DNA of 64,000 bases from Clostridium sp. M62/1 (GCF_020736365.1 NZ_CP085988.1:1494001-1558000), one strand, 5' to 3'; positions 53,246 to 62,794 are shown, counted from the stretch's first letter. The notes: a model not told the origin generated them from the letters alone. Program-made: numbers and translations.

Positions 53246-55792
53246 ATGAGTGAAACAATGAAGAAAAAAGAAGGTGCAGTTATCAGGACAATGCCGTTTC
53301 ACGCACCTATTTTACTATGCGGAATTTTTATAACCGTTATTCTTTCAGGAATTTATTTATACAGAACAGAGTACATATTGAAGGAAAATGCGAAGCATCT
53401 GGCAAAATTATATGCAGAACGTTTTGAGACAGTGACAGAAGATGCGGCAGATCGGACGAATGTCATGAAGGCGGCAGTTCAGTCATCAAAGGGAAAGATG
53501 ACGGAGGAAGAATTTAATCAGATCATGTCACTGGCCGGCACAGGAAGGGGCATAATTTCAGAAATTCTTGTCACAGGGAGCGGGGAAATATATCAGTATC
53601 CGAAGAATGTACTGCCTCAGTCTGCATCGCAGAATGGTGTAAGGGCAGAAGTTGAAAAGCTCAGGAGTCTTGCAGAAGAAAGAAAAGAAAACGTATTGGG
53701 GACTCCACTGGAAACGGAAAAGCTGTCAGCAGTCTCTATCCTGGTATCTCCGATTTTTACGGTTCAGGGGCAGAAGGAGAAGCTTTGCGGATTTGCCTGC
53801 GCTGTCTTGGACGTTGATAAAATATCTAAGGAAGCAGGATGGGAGGATTTAAAAAATAAGGGATATTCATATAAGCTGGTGACAGAATCCGGAAGTTCAG
53901 CAATTTCTATGGGAAATGTGGATGAGAGCCAGGCTGTGCAGCAGCCGGTTTCTGTTCCGGGGGGACAGTGGAACCTGTCTGTTACGCTTGACAAAGGATG
54001 GACGGACTGGGAAGGTTGCGTGATAATCGTGATGCTTGGATTAGCTGCCAGCGCAGCTCTGTCATATATTTATCATGTCTCCCAGGAGAGGAAACGCATT
54101 CTCGACGCTTTGGAGCTGGAAGATGAAATTTTTCGCATTTCCATGGAGGAGAGCGGCCTCACTGTATTTATCTATAACCAGGAAGACAGGAGGCTTGTAT
54201 TTCAGAACAGCAGTCAGAATGGAAGCAGGAGAGGAAGGGTACTGGAACATATTCCTGAAAGAATGGCAGAGAAGATTCAGGATTCAGGCATGCGAAAAGG
54301 ATTTCTCGGCATGTTTAAGGCTCTGGAAAATGGAAAGAGGAGTGCCTCCTGCGTCATGAAAAAACAGACGGAGAAGGGGACGATCTGGGAACGGGTGACC
54401 CTTGTAAATCCATTTCCCGACAAGTATGGAAACCGAAAAATTATCGGTATCATTCAGGATATTACGGCTGAGAGGAAAATCGAACTGGATGACGAGATTT
54501 TAAGGATTTCTGCCGATTACAGCGGGCTGTCGGTGTTTATCTACAATAAAGAGACACAGGAGCTGACCTTCAAAAACAGAGGAGGCTGGGATATAGAATT
54601 TCCGGCTAATATGAAAATGAGTCTGGAAGATGCTGCAGAGCGTTTCATCAGTCCGGAATCAAAGGGAAAATTTTTGAGCGCTTTTGAGGAGATCATTGAG
54701 ACAAGGAGGGAGACGATCTGCAGGGCTGCAGCGGTTTTTGATGGAGAGGAGCGATGGAAAAAAATTACGCTTCTTAATCCGTTTTCCCTGCAGAGCAGCG
54801 CAAGGCAGATTGTCGGTATCATTGAAGATGTGACAGAGGAGAGAAAGAAGGAGCATCAGCTTTTAAAAGAGAAGGCATATATGGAGGCAATGATAGGACA
54901 GTCCGTGTTTCATCTGGAAACGAATGTGACCCGCAATCGTCTGCTGTCCTATAACCGGATTCCTGTTCCGGAGGGAGAGCATATTCAGTATGAAGAATTC
55001 ATTCAGGAGCATGTAGCTCAGATCGTGTACCAGGAGGATGCCAGGGAGGTATCGGATATCCTGAGCTGTGACAGGCTGAAGGAAGAGTTTTACTCCAAGG
55101 GGAAAAACCAATTTTCCCTTGAATACCGGAGACGTACGGACCATGGATATTCCTGGTGTGTGGCAAATGTATATCTGACAGAGCTCCCGGAAAGCCATGA
55201 GCTGAATGCCGTAGTGGTTTCCCACAACAATGAGGAAAAGAAAAAGAAGGAGCTGGAGCTTCTCTATAAGGCAGAGAGGGATCAGCTGACCGGGCTTTAC
55301 AACCGGGCTGCCTCTGAGAGAAATATAAATGCCAGCCTGTCTATCGGAGCCAGGGACATGAAATCAGCATTTCTTCTGATTGATCTGGATAATTTTAAGG
55401 AGATCAATGACACAATGGGACATGTACAGGGAGATTTGGTCCTCAGGGAAGTTGCCGAGATACTGAGGAGCAGTTTTCGAAAGACAGATATTGTGGGGCG
55501 CCTTGGCGGAGATGAATTTATCGTTCTGATGAGAGACATCAAATCACAGGAGAATGTGCGATCCAGTGCAGAAAAGCTCCTTGGGCTTTTACGGCGCACA
55601 TATAAAAGAGAGGGGCGGGAGGTAAGTATCAGCGGTTCCATTGGGATTGCCATGGTTCCGGAATGCGGAAGGAAATTTAAACATCTGTATGACTGCGCAG
55701 ATCAGGCCCTCTATTCTGTCAAATATGCGGGAAAGGGAGGCTACTGCTTTGCCGAAAAGGCGGACAGCAGGCAGAAGGCAGAACAGGAATAG
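53246..55792 (+). CDS. Membrane diguanylate cyclase with tandem PAS-like domains
   Basis: The 848-residue protein synthesises cyclic di-GMP from two GTP. Layout: membrane helix at about 17-39, extracellular sensor domain (about 40-250), second helix (about 255-280), two related PAS-like units of about 120 residues (EDEIFRISMEESGLTVFIYN and DDEILRISADYSGLSVFIYN starts), a third PAS/PAC-like segment (about 550-650), and a C-terminal GGDEF domain with RLGGDEF. The inhibitory I-site RKTD sits five residues before GGDEF, so product inhibition is expected. No EAL domain. The start at 53246 has a weak ribosome site (GGGCGG). Confidence 0.92.
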   Translation: MSETMKKKEGAVIRTMPFHAPILLCGIFITVILSGIYLYRTEYILKENAKHLAKLYAERFETVTEDAADRTNVMKAAVQSSKGKMTEEEFNQIMSLAGTGRGIISEILVTGSGEIYQYPKNVLPQSASQNGVRAEVEKLRSLAEERKENVLGTPLETEKLSAVSILVSPIFTVQGQKEKLCGFACAVLDVDKISKEAGWEDLKNKGYSYKLVTESGSSAISMGNVDESQAVQQPVSVPGGQWNLSVTLDKGWTDWEGCVIIVMLGLAASAALSYIYHVSQERKRILDALELEDEIFRISMEESGLTVFIYNQEDRRLVFQNSSQNGSRRGRVLEHIPERMAEKIQDSGMRKGFLGMFKALENGKRSASCVMKKQTEKGTIWERVTLVNPFPDKYGNRKIIGIIQDITAERKIELDDEILRISADYSGLSVFIYNKETQELTFKNRGGWDIEFPANMKMSLEDAAERFISPESKGKFLSAFEEIIETRRETICRAAAVFDGEERWKKITLLNPFSLQSSARQIVGIIEDVTEERKKEHQLLKEKAYMEAMIGQSVFHLETNVTRNRLLSYNRIPVPEGEHIQYEEFIQEHVAQIVYQEDAREVSDILSCDRLKEEFYSKGKNQFSLEYRRRTDHGYSWCVANVYLTELPESHELNAVVVSHNNEEKKKKELELLYKAERDQLTGLYNRAASERNINASLSIGARDMKSAFLLIDLDNFKEINDTMGHVQGDLVLREVAEILRSSFRKTDIVGRLGGDEFIVLMRDIKSQENVRSSAEKLLGLLRRTYKREGREVSISGSIGIAMVPECGRKFKHLYDCADQALYSVKYAGKGGYCFAEKADSRQKAEQE

Positions 55793-55806
55793 CGAGGGGA
55801 ATGCAA

Positions 55807-55862
55807 AAAGACCGGTACAAAACAGACTGACGCCACAGAGACAGCTTTTGTACCGGTCTTTT
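55807..55862. terminator. Bidirectional terminator between the cyclase and DAHP synthase
   Basis: AAAAGACCGGTACAAAA pairs perfectly with TTTTGTACCGGTCTTTT around a 23-base loop, with T runs on both strands. Confidence 0.92.
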
Positions 55863-55875
55863 ATTCAGACGATTT

Positions 55876-56904
55876 CTAAATGCTTTCTGCAATATCATAG
55901 AGCAGCCGTTCCGAATCATCCCATCCCAGACATGGATCCGTGATGGATTTTCCGTAGCAGTGCTCTCCTACCTTCTGACATCCTGGTTCCAGATAGCTTT
56001 CGATCATGACGCCCTTGACAAAATCTCTGATATCGTCTGAGTGGCGGCGGCTGTGCAGAACTTCCTTCACAATACGGATCTGCTCCATATACTGCTTGTT
56101 GGAATTGGAGTGGTTGGCATCTACAATGCAGGCAGGATTTTCAAGGCTGCGCTCTGAGTAGAGCTCCAGGAGCAGGCGCAGATCCTCATAGTGGTAATTG
56201 GGCAGGCACTGGTTATGCTTATTGACTGCACCGCGAAGAATACAGTGGGTAAGGGGGTTGCCCTTTGTCTTAACCTCCCAGCTTCTGTAGATAAATTCAT
56301 GGCCGTGCTGTGCCGCGTGAACGGCATTTAACATGACAGAGAGAGCGCCGCTGGTGGGATTTTTCATACCCACGGGCACGTCAACGCCGCTGGAGACGAG
56401 GCGGTGCTGCTGGTTTTCCACTGAGCGGGCACCTACGGCAATGTATGATAAAAGATCAGACAGATAGGTCAGGTTATCCGGGTACAGCATCTCGTCTGCC
56501 GTGGAGAAGCCGGTTTCCGCTATGACGCGCATGTGGAGCTTGCGGATGGCAATTAACCCTTCGTGGAGGTCGGGCTTTTTCTCCGGGTTTGGCTGGTGAA
56601 GAAGGCCCTTGTATCCATCACCGGTTGTCCGGGGCTTGTTTGTGTAGATCCGGGGAATCAGGATCAGCTTGTCCTTAACTTTATCCTGAACTTTTGCAAG
56701 ACGGGAAACATACTCACACACGGAGTCCTCCCGGTCTGCGGAGCAGGGGCCGATAATGACCAGAAATTTGCTGCTCTTTCCTGTAAACACATCTTTAATC
56801 TCTTCGTCTTTTCTGGCTTTCTCTGCCGCCAGAGCCGGAGCCAGCGGGAACTGGGCCCGGATTTCGTCCGGCGTGGGAAGTTTGCTGACATACTCAAATC
56901 CCAT
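55876..56904 (-). CDS. aroF: 3-deoxy-7-phosphoheptulonate (DAHP) synthase, type I
   Basis: This enzyme makes the first step of aromatic amino acid synthesis from phosphoenolpyruvate and erythrose 4-phosphate. The 342-residue length and motifs match the AroF/AroG/AroH class: FLVIIGPCSADRED (PEP binding), PRTTGDGYKGLLHQPNP (Lys and Arg of the active site), IAVGARSVENQQHR, GMKNPTSG, and C-terminal VDANHSNSNKQ with the metal His, and MIESYLEPG with the metal Glu. Allosteric control by an aromatic amino acid is likely but cannot be assigned. It starts after AGGAGGA. No leader attenuator is evident. Confidence 0.95.
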   Translation of the reverse strand: MGFEYVSKLPTPDEIRAQFPLAPALAAEKARKDEEIKDVFTGKSSKFLVIIGPCSADREDSVCEYVSRLAKVQDKVKDKLILIPRIYTNKPRTTGDGYKGLLHQPNPEKKPDLHEGLIAIRKLHMRVIAETGFSTADEMLYPDNLTYLSDLLSYIAVGARSVENQQHRLVSSGVDVPVGMKNPTSGALSVMLNAVHAAQHGHEFIYRSWEVKTKGNPLTHCILRGAVNKHNQCLPNYHYEDLRLLLELYSERSLENPACIVDANHSNSNKQYMEQIRIVKEVLHSRRHSDDIRDFVKGVMIESYLEPGCQKVGEHCYGKSITDPCLGWDDSERLLYDIAESI

Positions 56905-57159
56905 GGTTTAGTCCTCCTAAAATCGTAAGTATTCTTTAAGCAAAAGTAAATTGTAATTCACATGTGGCTACATTATAATATAGAAATCTGGATTCGGCAA
57001 GTGTATGACCGCGGGAAATTGCCCGGGCGTCAGACAGGCCGGAGCTTCTTCCTTTCTCTGAAAGAGACAGGCATACTGCCTGGCGGGTTCTGGGAAAAAG
57101 AGAAAAGAGCTGGGAAGAGACAAGAATGCAGAATGAATTAAGGAGAGCAGAAGGGTATT

Positions 57160-57807
57160 ATGAAGAAGAAAACCTATGTATTGGCCGCAGTTCTGGCGGC
57201 GTTGAGCCTGAGTGCGTGCGCACCGGCATCAGAAAGCGGAGAACAGGCGACAGCGGATATGGAAGAGTCTGCACAGCAGGATACCACAGAGGCGCCTGAA
57301 ACAGAGGAAGACACACAGGATAGCGAAGAGGCCGGAAGCTCCCAGGCGGAAGCTTCTGACGAAAAGCTCAATGAAATCTATGCGGCCGTGAAGGAAGCAT
57401 ATGGGGAGCGCTACATTCCCAGCATGGAGCTTGACAGTGAGATGCTGGAAAATATTTACGGGATCAGCAGAGACTGGTACGAGGCCTGCATTGCAGAGGG
57501 GCCGATGATCTCTGCCCATGTGGAAACATTCATGGGATTTAAGGCAGTGTCAGGACACGAGGAGGACATTGCGGCTGCCCTCTATGACTACAGGGATCAG
57601 CAGCTGACGGACGGAATGCAGTACCCCATGAATCTTCCCAAGCTGGAGGCATCCCAGGTTTTGGAGGAAGATGGATACGTGTTTTTTGTCATGCTCGGCT
57701 CAGCTGACACAGAGGCTGAAGAACAGGGAGAGGAAGCAGCTCTGGAATCGGCAAAGGCAAATAATCAGATCGGCGTTGATGTGATAGAGGGATTTTTTGC
57801 AGAATAG
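57160..57807 (+). CDS. DUF4358-type lipoprotein
   Basis: This 215-residue lipoprotein has a lipobox SLSACAPA with Cys at about 20, a Glu/Thr/Ser-rich spacer (about 25-70) and a globular domain (AAVKEAYGERYIPSMELDSEML, FMGFKAVSGHEEDIAAALYDYRDQQ). The pattern fits DUF4358, a family that in Lachnospiraceae often sits beside MBOAT acyltransferases. Its role is unknown; surface location next to an acylation pair suggests a partner or substrate-delivery function. It starts the three-gene cluster, 60 bp before the MBOAT gene. Confidence 0.75.
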   Translation: MKKKTYVLAAVLAALSLSACAPASESGEQATADMEESAQQDTTEAPETEEDTQDSEEAGSSQAEASDEKLNEIYAAVKEAYGERYIPSMELDSEMLENIYGISRDWYEACIAEGPMISAHVETFMGFKAVSGHEEDIAAALYDYRDQQLTDGMQYPMNLPKLEASQVLEEDGYVFFVMLGSADTEAEEQGEEAALESAKANNQIGVDVIEGFFAE

Positions 57808-57868
57808 AAAACAGGCGCGGGGGCTCCGTCACCCGGATAACCCGCAGCCTTTGCAGGAGGAAGGGTAA

Positions 57869-59308
57869 ATGGTATTTTCAAGCCTTCTGTTTTTATTCCG
57901 GTTTCTGCCGGCTGTGATACTGGCCTATTATTTGGTGCCCACAAGGCTTCGCAATGGCGTTCTCTTCATTGGAAGCCTTGTTTTTTATGGATGGGGAGAG
58001 CCCGTTTATATCACCCTGCTCCTGTTTTCCACCCTGGTGGATTTTTTTCACGGACAGCTGGTAGAACATTTTCAGAAGCAGGGAAGTATCAGGAGGGCCA
58101 GGATGGCGGTGGCCTCTTCGGTCATCATTAACCTGGGCCTTCTGTGCTTTTTTAAATACACCGATTTTCTGATCAGGAGCACAAACGAGATTCTGGGCAC
58201 TCAGCTGCCTCTTCTGGGGCTGGCGCTTCCTGTGGGAATTTCTTTCTACACTTTTCAGACCATGTCTTATACCATTGACGTATACCGGGGAGAGGCGAAG
58301 GCGCAGAAGGACCTGATTGCTTTCGGAGCCTATGTTTCCATGTTTCCGCAGCTGATTGCAGGGCCCATCGTCCGCTATCACACGATAGCCCGGGAGCTGT
58401 CAGCAAGACAGGAGAGTCTCTCTCGGTTTTCCCTGGGAGTCAGGCGCTTCTGCATAGGACTCGGGAAAAAGGTGCTGATTGCAAACCAGGCGGGAGCTCT
58501 GTTCTCCGAAATTTCAGGGATGTTTGCAGATGACCGGAGTATTCTTCTGGTCTGGCTTGGCATTTTCGCCTTCGGAATGCAGATCTATTTTGACTTTTCA
58601 GGCTATTCAGATATGGCGGTAGGTCTGGGAGCCATGTTCGGCTTCCATTTTCCGGAAAATTTTCGTTACCCCTATACGGCCTCAAGCATTACAGAGTTCT
58701 GGAGAAGGTGGCATATTTCTCTCGGCACCTGGTTCAGGGAATATGTCTATATTCCCCTTGGCGGAAACAGAAGAGGGGTCAGAGTCCAGGTGAGGAATAT
58801 TCTGATTGTATGGCTGCTCACAGGCATCTGGCACGGCGCAGGCTTCAATTTTCTCCTGTGGGGATTGTACTTCGGCGTCCTTCTGCTTGCGGAAAAGCTG
58901 TTTTTGAAAGGAATTCTGGAGAGGCTCCCGCGGGCGGCAGGCATTTTCTATGCACAGGTTCTTGTGATTCTGGGATGGGTGCTGTTTGCCTTTGAGGATA
59001 TGGGGCAGATCGGCGTCTGGCTGTCTCAGATGGCTGGATTTTACCGCACGGCAGCAGGCAGCTTTCTTCCCCTGGCAACTGACAGGACGGTGTATCTTTT
59101 CCTGTCAAACCTGCTGCTCCTTGGGGCGGCAGTTCTGGGGGCAACGAGACTTCCGGCCCTTGGAGCCGGTTTCGCCATGAAGCTTCTGGAAAAAAAGAAG
59201 GGGGCGAGAGAGGTGCTGGAGCTTAGCTTCTGCCTGCTTCTGCTTTTATTTTCCACGGCCTTTCTGGTTAATGCCGGCTATAATCCGTTTTTGTATTTCA
59301 GATTCTGA
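57869..59308 (+). CDS. MBOAT family O-acyltransferase (AlgI/DltB-like)
   Basis: The 479-residue membrane protein has about ten helices. The MBOAT signature is seen as SSITEFWRRWHISLGTWFREYVYIPLGGNR and, downstream, the catalytic His in LLTGIWHGAGFNFLLWG. FDFSGYSDMAVGLGAMFG lies before it. MBOAT proteins move acyl groups (usually acetyl) across the membrane to extracellular polysaccharides. The partner with the DHHW fold follows immediately, as AlgJ/PatB-like proteins do. The start ATG follows CAGGAGG. Confidence 0.92.
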   Translation: MVFSSLLFLFRFLPAVILAYYLVPTRLRNGVLFIGSLVFYGWGEPVYITLLLFSTLVDFFHGQLVEHFQKQGSIRRARMAVASSVIINLGLLCFFKYTDFLIRSTNEILGTQLPLLGLALPVGISFYTFQTMSYTIDVYRGEAKAQKDLIAFGAYVSMFPQLIAGPIVRYHTIARELSARQESLSRFSLGVRRFCIGLGKKVLIANQAGALFSEISGMFADDRSILLVWLGIFAFGMQIYFDFSGYSDMAVGLGAMFGFHFPENFRYPYTASSITEFWRRWHISLGTWFREYVYIPLGGNRRGVRVQVRNILIVWLLTGIWHGAGFNFLLWGLYFGVLLLAEKLFLKGILERLPRAAGIFYAQVLVILGWVLFAFEDMGQIGVWLSQMAGFYRTAAGSFLPLATDRTVYLFLSNLLLLGAAVLGATRLPALGAGFAMKLLEKKKGAREVLELSFCLLLLLFSTAFLVNAGYNPFLYFRF

Positions 59309-59377
59309 CAGGGAGGGCAGCCATGTCTGGCTGACCGGTGAGGAAGGGCGCGGGATTGCGGGAGAGGAGAGTGCAGG

Positions 59378-60616
59378 ATGAGAGAAGAGCAAAAGCACAG
59401 ACAGAAAAAAGGAAGGCAGGGACTGCCGCTCACAGCTGCTTTTCTGGGATTTCTGGCTGTGTTTGGGGCCGGCCTGGTCTTTCTTCCGGAGAAAGTATTT
59501 TCGGATACAGAGAACCGGTATCTGGCGCAGAAGCCGGAATGGACACCAGAGGCTTTTCTGGACGGCAGCTATGGGGAAGACTATGAGAAGTACCTTTCGG
59601 ATCAGTTTCCGATGAGGGGAGGCCTGGTGGCTCTAAAGGCGCTGGCCCAGAGAAGTGCCGGAAAGGGAGATGTAAACGGCGTGTATTTTGGGAAGGACGG
59701 GTACTATATTGAGCGGTTTGACAGGGAGAAGCTCCTAAACGGGCAGCTTCAGAAAAATATTGCTTATCTGGCAAAGGCAGTCAGCAGTTTTGGGGAAAGC
59801 CTGGGGGAGGATCATGTCCGGGTGATGCTTGTACCGTCGGCGTCCCAGATTCTGACAGAGAAGCTGCCCGATTTTGCCGAGCCCTGGGATCAGACAGAGG
59901 TTTATGAGCTCCTTCGGGAGGCGGCATGGCGGGAAAATGCTGCCGGAAAAGGGAAGAGAGGAGAGGCACAGGACTGGCCCTCATGGCTTCTCAGGCCGGA
60001 TCAGGTGCTTGCCGGGCACAGCGGGGAGGAACTGTACTACAGGACAGATCATCACTGGACTACGAAGGGAGCCTACTACGCCTTTTCCTGCTGGATGGAC
60101 TCCATAGGGGAGAAGGCCCCCGACATGGAAAAATACGACAGAACTGTGGTGACAGAGGAGTTTCTGGGAACCATTCACTCGAAGTTAAATATTCCCATGA
60201 ACCCTGACAGAATTGAGGTATGGACGCCTGCCGGTGCAGGAGAGTGGAATGGGGACAGCCAGTTTGAGGTATTTTACGACGGCGTTCCTGAGGCACACGG
60301 AAGTCTCTATGAGCCGGAACGGCTTAAAGGCAGAGACAAGTATGCGGTTTTTCTGGACGGCAACCACGCGCTGACAGAAATCGTGAACACAGAGGCCGCA
60401 GGGCACAGGCGGCTTCTGATCATAAAGGACTCCTACGCCCACTGCTTTGCCGCCTTTGCGGCTCCCTATTTTGAGCGGGTGTACATGGCTGATCTGCGGT
60501 ACCTGAATCAGAAGCTGTCAGAGCTGTCTGAGGAAGAGAAGGTGACGGATGTGCTGGTGCTCTACCAGATACCGGGCTTTGCCAGCGACGAAAATGTTAC
60601 AAAAATCGCCAGATAG
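59378..60616 (+). CDS. DHHW-family (AlgJ/PatB-like) extracellular acyltransferase partner
   Basis: The 412-residue protein has one N-terminal membrane helix (about 17-36) and an extracellular SGNH-like domain. The family motif appears as YYRTDHHWTTKGAYYAF, with the catalytic Asp-His pair. The nucleophile region may be RVMLVPSASQI and a late IKDSYAHCF (Ser). Such proteins transfer the acyl group supplied by the MBOAT partner to a glycan outside the cell. It starts 69 bp after the MBOAT gene. The C-terminus is complete. Confidence 0.85.
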   Translation: MREEQKHRQKKGRQGLPLTAAFLGFLAVFGAGLVFLPEKVFSDTENRYLAQKPEWTPEAFLDGSYGEDYEKYLSDQFPMRGGLVALKALAQRSAGKGDVNGVYFGKDGYYIERFDREKLLNGQLQKNIAYLAKAVSSFGESLGEDHVRVMLVPSASQILTEKLPDFAEPWDQTEVYELLREAAWRENAAGKGKRGEAQDWPSWLLRPDQVLAGHSGEELYYRTDHHWTTKGAYYAFSCWMDSIGEKAPDMEKYDRTVVTEEFLGTIHSKLNIPMNPDRIEVWTPAGAGEWNGDSQFEVFYDGVPEAHGSLYEPERLKGRDKYAVFLDGNHALTEIVNTEAAGHRRLLIIKDSYAHCFAAFAAPYFERVYMADLRYLNQKLSELSEEEKVTDVLVLYQIPGFASDENVTKIAR

Positions 60617-60973
60617 GTGATAGTTTTGTAAAAAGAATTTAATAAATTTGCGGGGTACAGCTTGACGGAACGGAAGTTTCATATTAGAATAGAACAGAAT
60701 AAAAACCGTTCAGGTTTTACCTATTTCTATGATTCAAAAAATTTTAAAAATTTTTTGAAATAAATGCAATAAAACATAAGTCTGTTGCATTAACTAATTG
60801 AACGGATGAAAATGATTTCTGTTTCTGGCAGACGGAAGACATACTATAACAACATATCAAGTTACTCGAAATTCCTTGATGCATTACACCCCGTTACAGG
60901 TATGTTTCCAAAGCAGTGCAGAAAATTTTCAAATACAGGCCATTCCAACCAACCAACCGGCCTGTAGGCGAAT

Positions 60974-61012
60974 AAAAAAGACCGGGCTGAGAAATCAGTG
61001 CCGGTCTTTTTT
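60974..61012 (+). terminator. Intrinsic terminator in the 60617-61408 gap
   Basis: GACCGG-CTGA pairs with TCAG-CCGGTC around GAAA, flanked by A6 and T6. It lies 360 bp after the DHHW gene, so it may end a separate small RNA. I see no convincing promoter; TTGCAT near 60785 is weak. Confidence 0.75.
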
Positions 61013-61281
61013 ATTCAATAGGAAATTTCATTTCCTATTGAATAAAAATGACGTTGATGCGCACTCGCGCGCAAGGTAAAAATTGCCTGAAGGCAACCGC
61101 GCTCGGCGCGAGTGTGCGCCAAGGCGCACACTTTTTTATACAGCAGGAAACGCTGTTCCCTGTTATATAAAAACGCTCCGCGGGGATCACACTGGGTTGG
61201 AGAGGAAAATGCCGCTTTTGCGGCCCGCCGCAGGCGGAGAATCCTGCGAGGCAGGATTCTTTTTTCTTTCGCTCAAGAAAG
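61013..61281. repeat. Cluster of perfect hairpins in an intergenic region
   Basis: Consecutive inverted repeats: ATTCAATAGGAAAT/ATTTCCTATTGAAT (61013-61043, 14 bp), GCGCACTCGCGC/GCGCGAGTGTGCGC enclosing TTGCC-TGAA-GGCAA (61059-61119), GTGTGCGCC-AA-GGCGCACAC with T6 (61112-61137), GCCGC-TTTT-GCGGC (61211-61224), CCGCC-GCA-GGCGG (61225-61237), and AGAATCCTGC-GAG-GCAGGATTCT with T6 (61238-61265). GATGCGCACTCGC (61056-61068) is the reverse complement of 23951-23963 in the tandem repeat array, tying this cluster to that family. No open frame here has a ribosome site. Confidence 0.8.
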
Positions 61282-61353
61282 CAGTCGGCAGAATCCTTTG
61301 CTTCGAAATCAGGAGCGGGAGTGAAGGCAGTTTTCTGCTGCTATTTTTTTGTG

Positions 61354-61382
61354 TTGACAAGACTGGGGAAACAGGGTATAAA
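61354..61382 (+). promoter_or_regulatory. Promoter of the MATE exporter gene
   Basis: TTGACA at 61354, 17 bp, TATAAA at 61377, about 27 bp before the chosen start. Confidence 0.75.
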
Positions 61383-61408
61383 TGTCAATGCAAAAGGGGG
61401 AACAGAAG

Positions 61409-62770
61409 ATGAAAATAGAAAATGATCTGGGCCGGGATGATGTCCGGCTCCTTGTTATGAGAATTGCGATTCCGTCCATGCTGGCTCAGTTTGTCAGTGT
61501 GCTTTACAGCGTGGTGGACCGCATGTACATCGGAAATATTCCAGAGATAGGCGAGACTGCTCTGGCCGGCGTCGGCGTCTGCGGGCCGATTGTAACGCTC
61601 ATCACGGCATTCGGCTCCCTGGTGGGAGTGGGAGGAGCGCCGCTGATGAGCATACGCCTGGGAGAGAAGGACGAAAAGGGAGCCTCTCAGATTCTTGCGA
61701 ACTGCTTTCTGCTGCTTTCTGCGATTTCTCTCATTATCATGGCGGCAGCCCTGCTTCTGAAAAACAGGCTCCTTGTGTGGTTCGGGGCCAGTGAGGCCAT
61801 TTTTCCCTATGCCAACGACTATATTACCATCTATCTTTTGGGAACGATTTTTGCCCTTCTGTCTATCGGCATGAACCAGTTTATCATCTGCCAGGGCTTT
61901 GCAAAGGTGGCGATGAAGTCGGTGATGCTGGGGGCAGTGGTCAATATTGTGCTGGATCCTGTTTTTATTTTCGGCTTTGACATGGGAGTGAAAGGCGGAG
62001 CTCTGGCTACGGTCATCTCTCAGATGGCTTCTGCCGCCTTCGTGCTTGCCTTCCTGTTTGGCAAACGGGTGCCGATCCGCATCACCTTCGGCAATTACCA
62101 GTGGAGAATTATGCGGAAGGTAATTTTTCTAGGGCTCTCACCCTTCCTTATCGTTGCCTTTGACAATGTGCTGGTTATCGCAATGAACGCCTCCCTCCAG
62201 CATTATGGAGGCCCGGAGGGGGATATGCTTTTGACCTGCAATACGATTGTCCAGAGCTTTATGCTGATGGTGACGATGCCCTTAGGCGGCATTACAGGGG
62301 GAACCCAGTCCATTCTCGGGTACAATTTCGGCGCGCGCAGATCCGACCGTGTGCTGGCGGCTCAGCAGTGGATTGTGACGCTGGCCCTCATCTTTACAGC
62401 GGTTATGTTTATCATTGCCCAGGCAGTTCCGCAGTATTTTGTCCGCATTTTTACGAGAGAGCCGGAGTATGTGGAGCTGACAGTCTGGGCCATTCGGGTA
62501 TTTACGCTGGGCATCATTCCGCTGTCCATACAGTATGGGATTGTAGACGGCTATACGGGGATGGGAATTGCGCCTATTGCCATCTCGCTGTCGGCTTTCC
62601 GAAAGACGCTGTATCTGCTGGGAGTGTTTTTGATACCGATGATTTTTGGTGTAAGGGCTGTATTCTATACAGAGCCTTTCTCTGACTTTTTGGGAACTGC
62701 GGTCAGCATCGCTGTCTATCTGCTGACGATGAAAAAGATCCTGAGGAGAAGAGAAAACGGGGCCCTGTAG
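61409..62770 (+). CDS. MATE family efflux transporter
   Basis: The 453-residue exporter has 12 predicted helices in two halves, each beginning with the MatE pattern (AIPSMLAQFVSVLYSVVDRMYIGN in the first, shown in spans; the second half begins near GLSPFLIVAFDNVLVIAMN). The conserved Asp/Asn and Gly sites (VGGAPLMSIRLGE, GGITGGTQSILGYNFGA) are present. Substrates of the family are cationic drugs or metabolites driven by Na+ or H+. I chose ATG 61409 after AGGGGGA; a frame start at 61382 overlaps the -10. The methyltransferase follows 24 bp later. Confidence 0.93.
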   Translation: MKIENDLGRDDVRLLVMRIAIPSMLAQFVSVLYSVVDRMYIGNIPEIGETALAGVGVCGPIVTLITAFGSLVGVGGAPLMSIRLGEKDEKGASQILANCFLLLSAISLIIMAAALLLKNRLLVWFGASEAIFPYANDYITIYLLGTIFALLSIGMNQFIICQGFAKVAMKSVMLGAVVNIVLDPVFIFGFDMGVKGGALATVISQMASAAFVLAFLFGKRVPIRITFGNYQWRIMRKVIFLGLSPFLIVAFDNVLVIAMNASLQHYGGPEGDMLLTCNTIVQSFMLMVTMPLGGITGGTQSILGYNFGARRSDRVLAAQQWIVTLALIFTAVMFIIAQAVPQYFVRIFTREPEYVELTVWAIRVFTLGIIPLSIQYGIVDGYTGMGIAPIAISLSAFRKTLYLLGVFLIPMIFGVRAVFYTEPFSDFLGTAVSIAVYLLTMKKILRRRENGAL

Positions 62771-62794
62771 CAAGGCAGCAGAGGGAGAAAAGGT

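Noticed and set aside
61083..61412. Open frame across the hairpin cluster before the MATE gene
   Set aside because: Its sequence is made of palindromic segments and terminators, it overlaps the MATE promoter and has no ribosome site.
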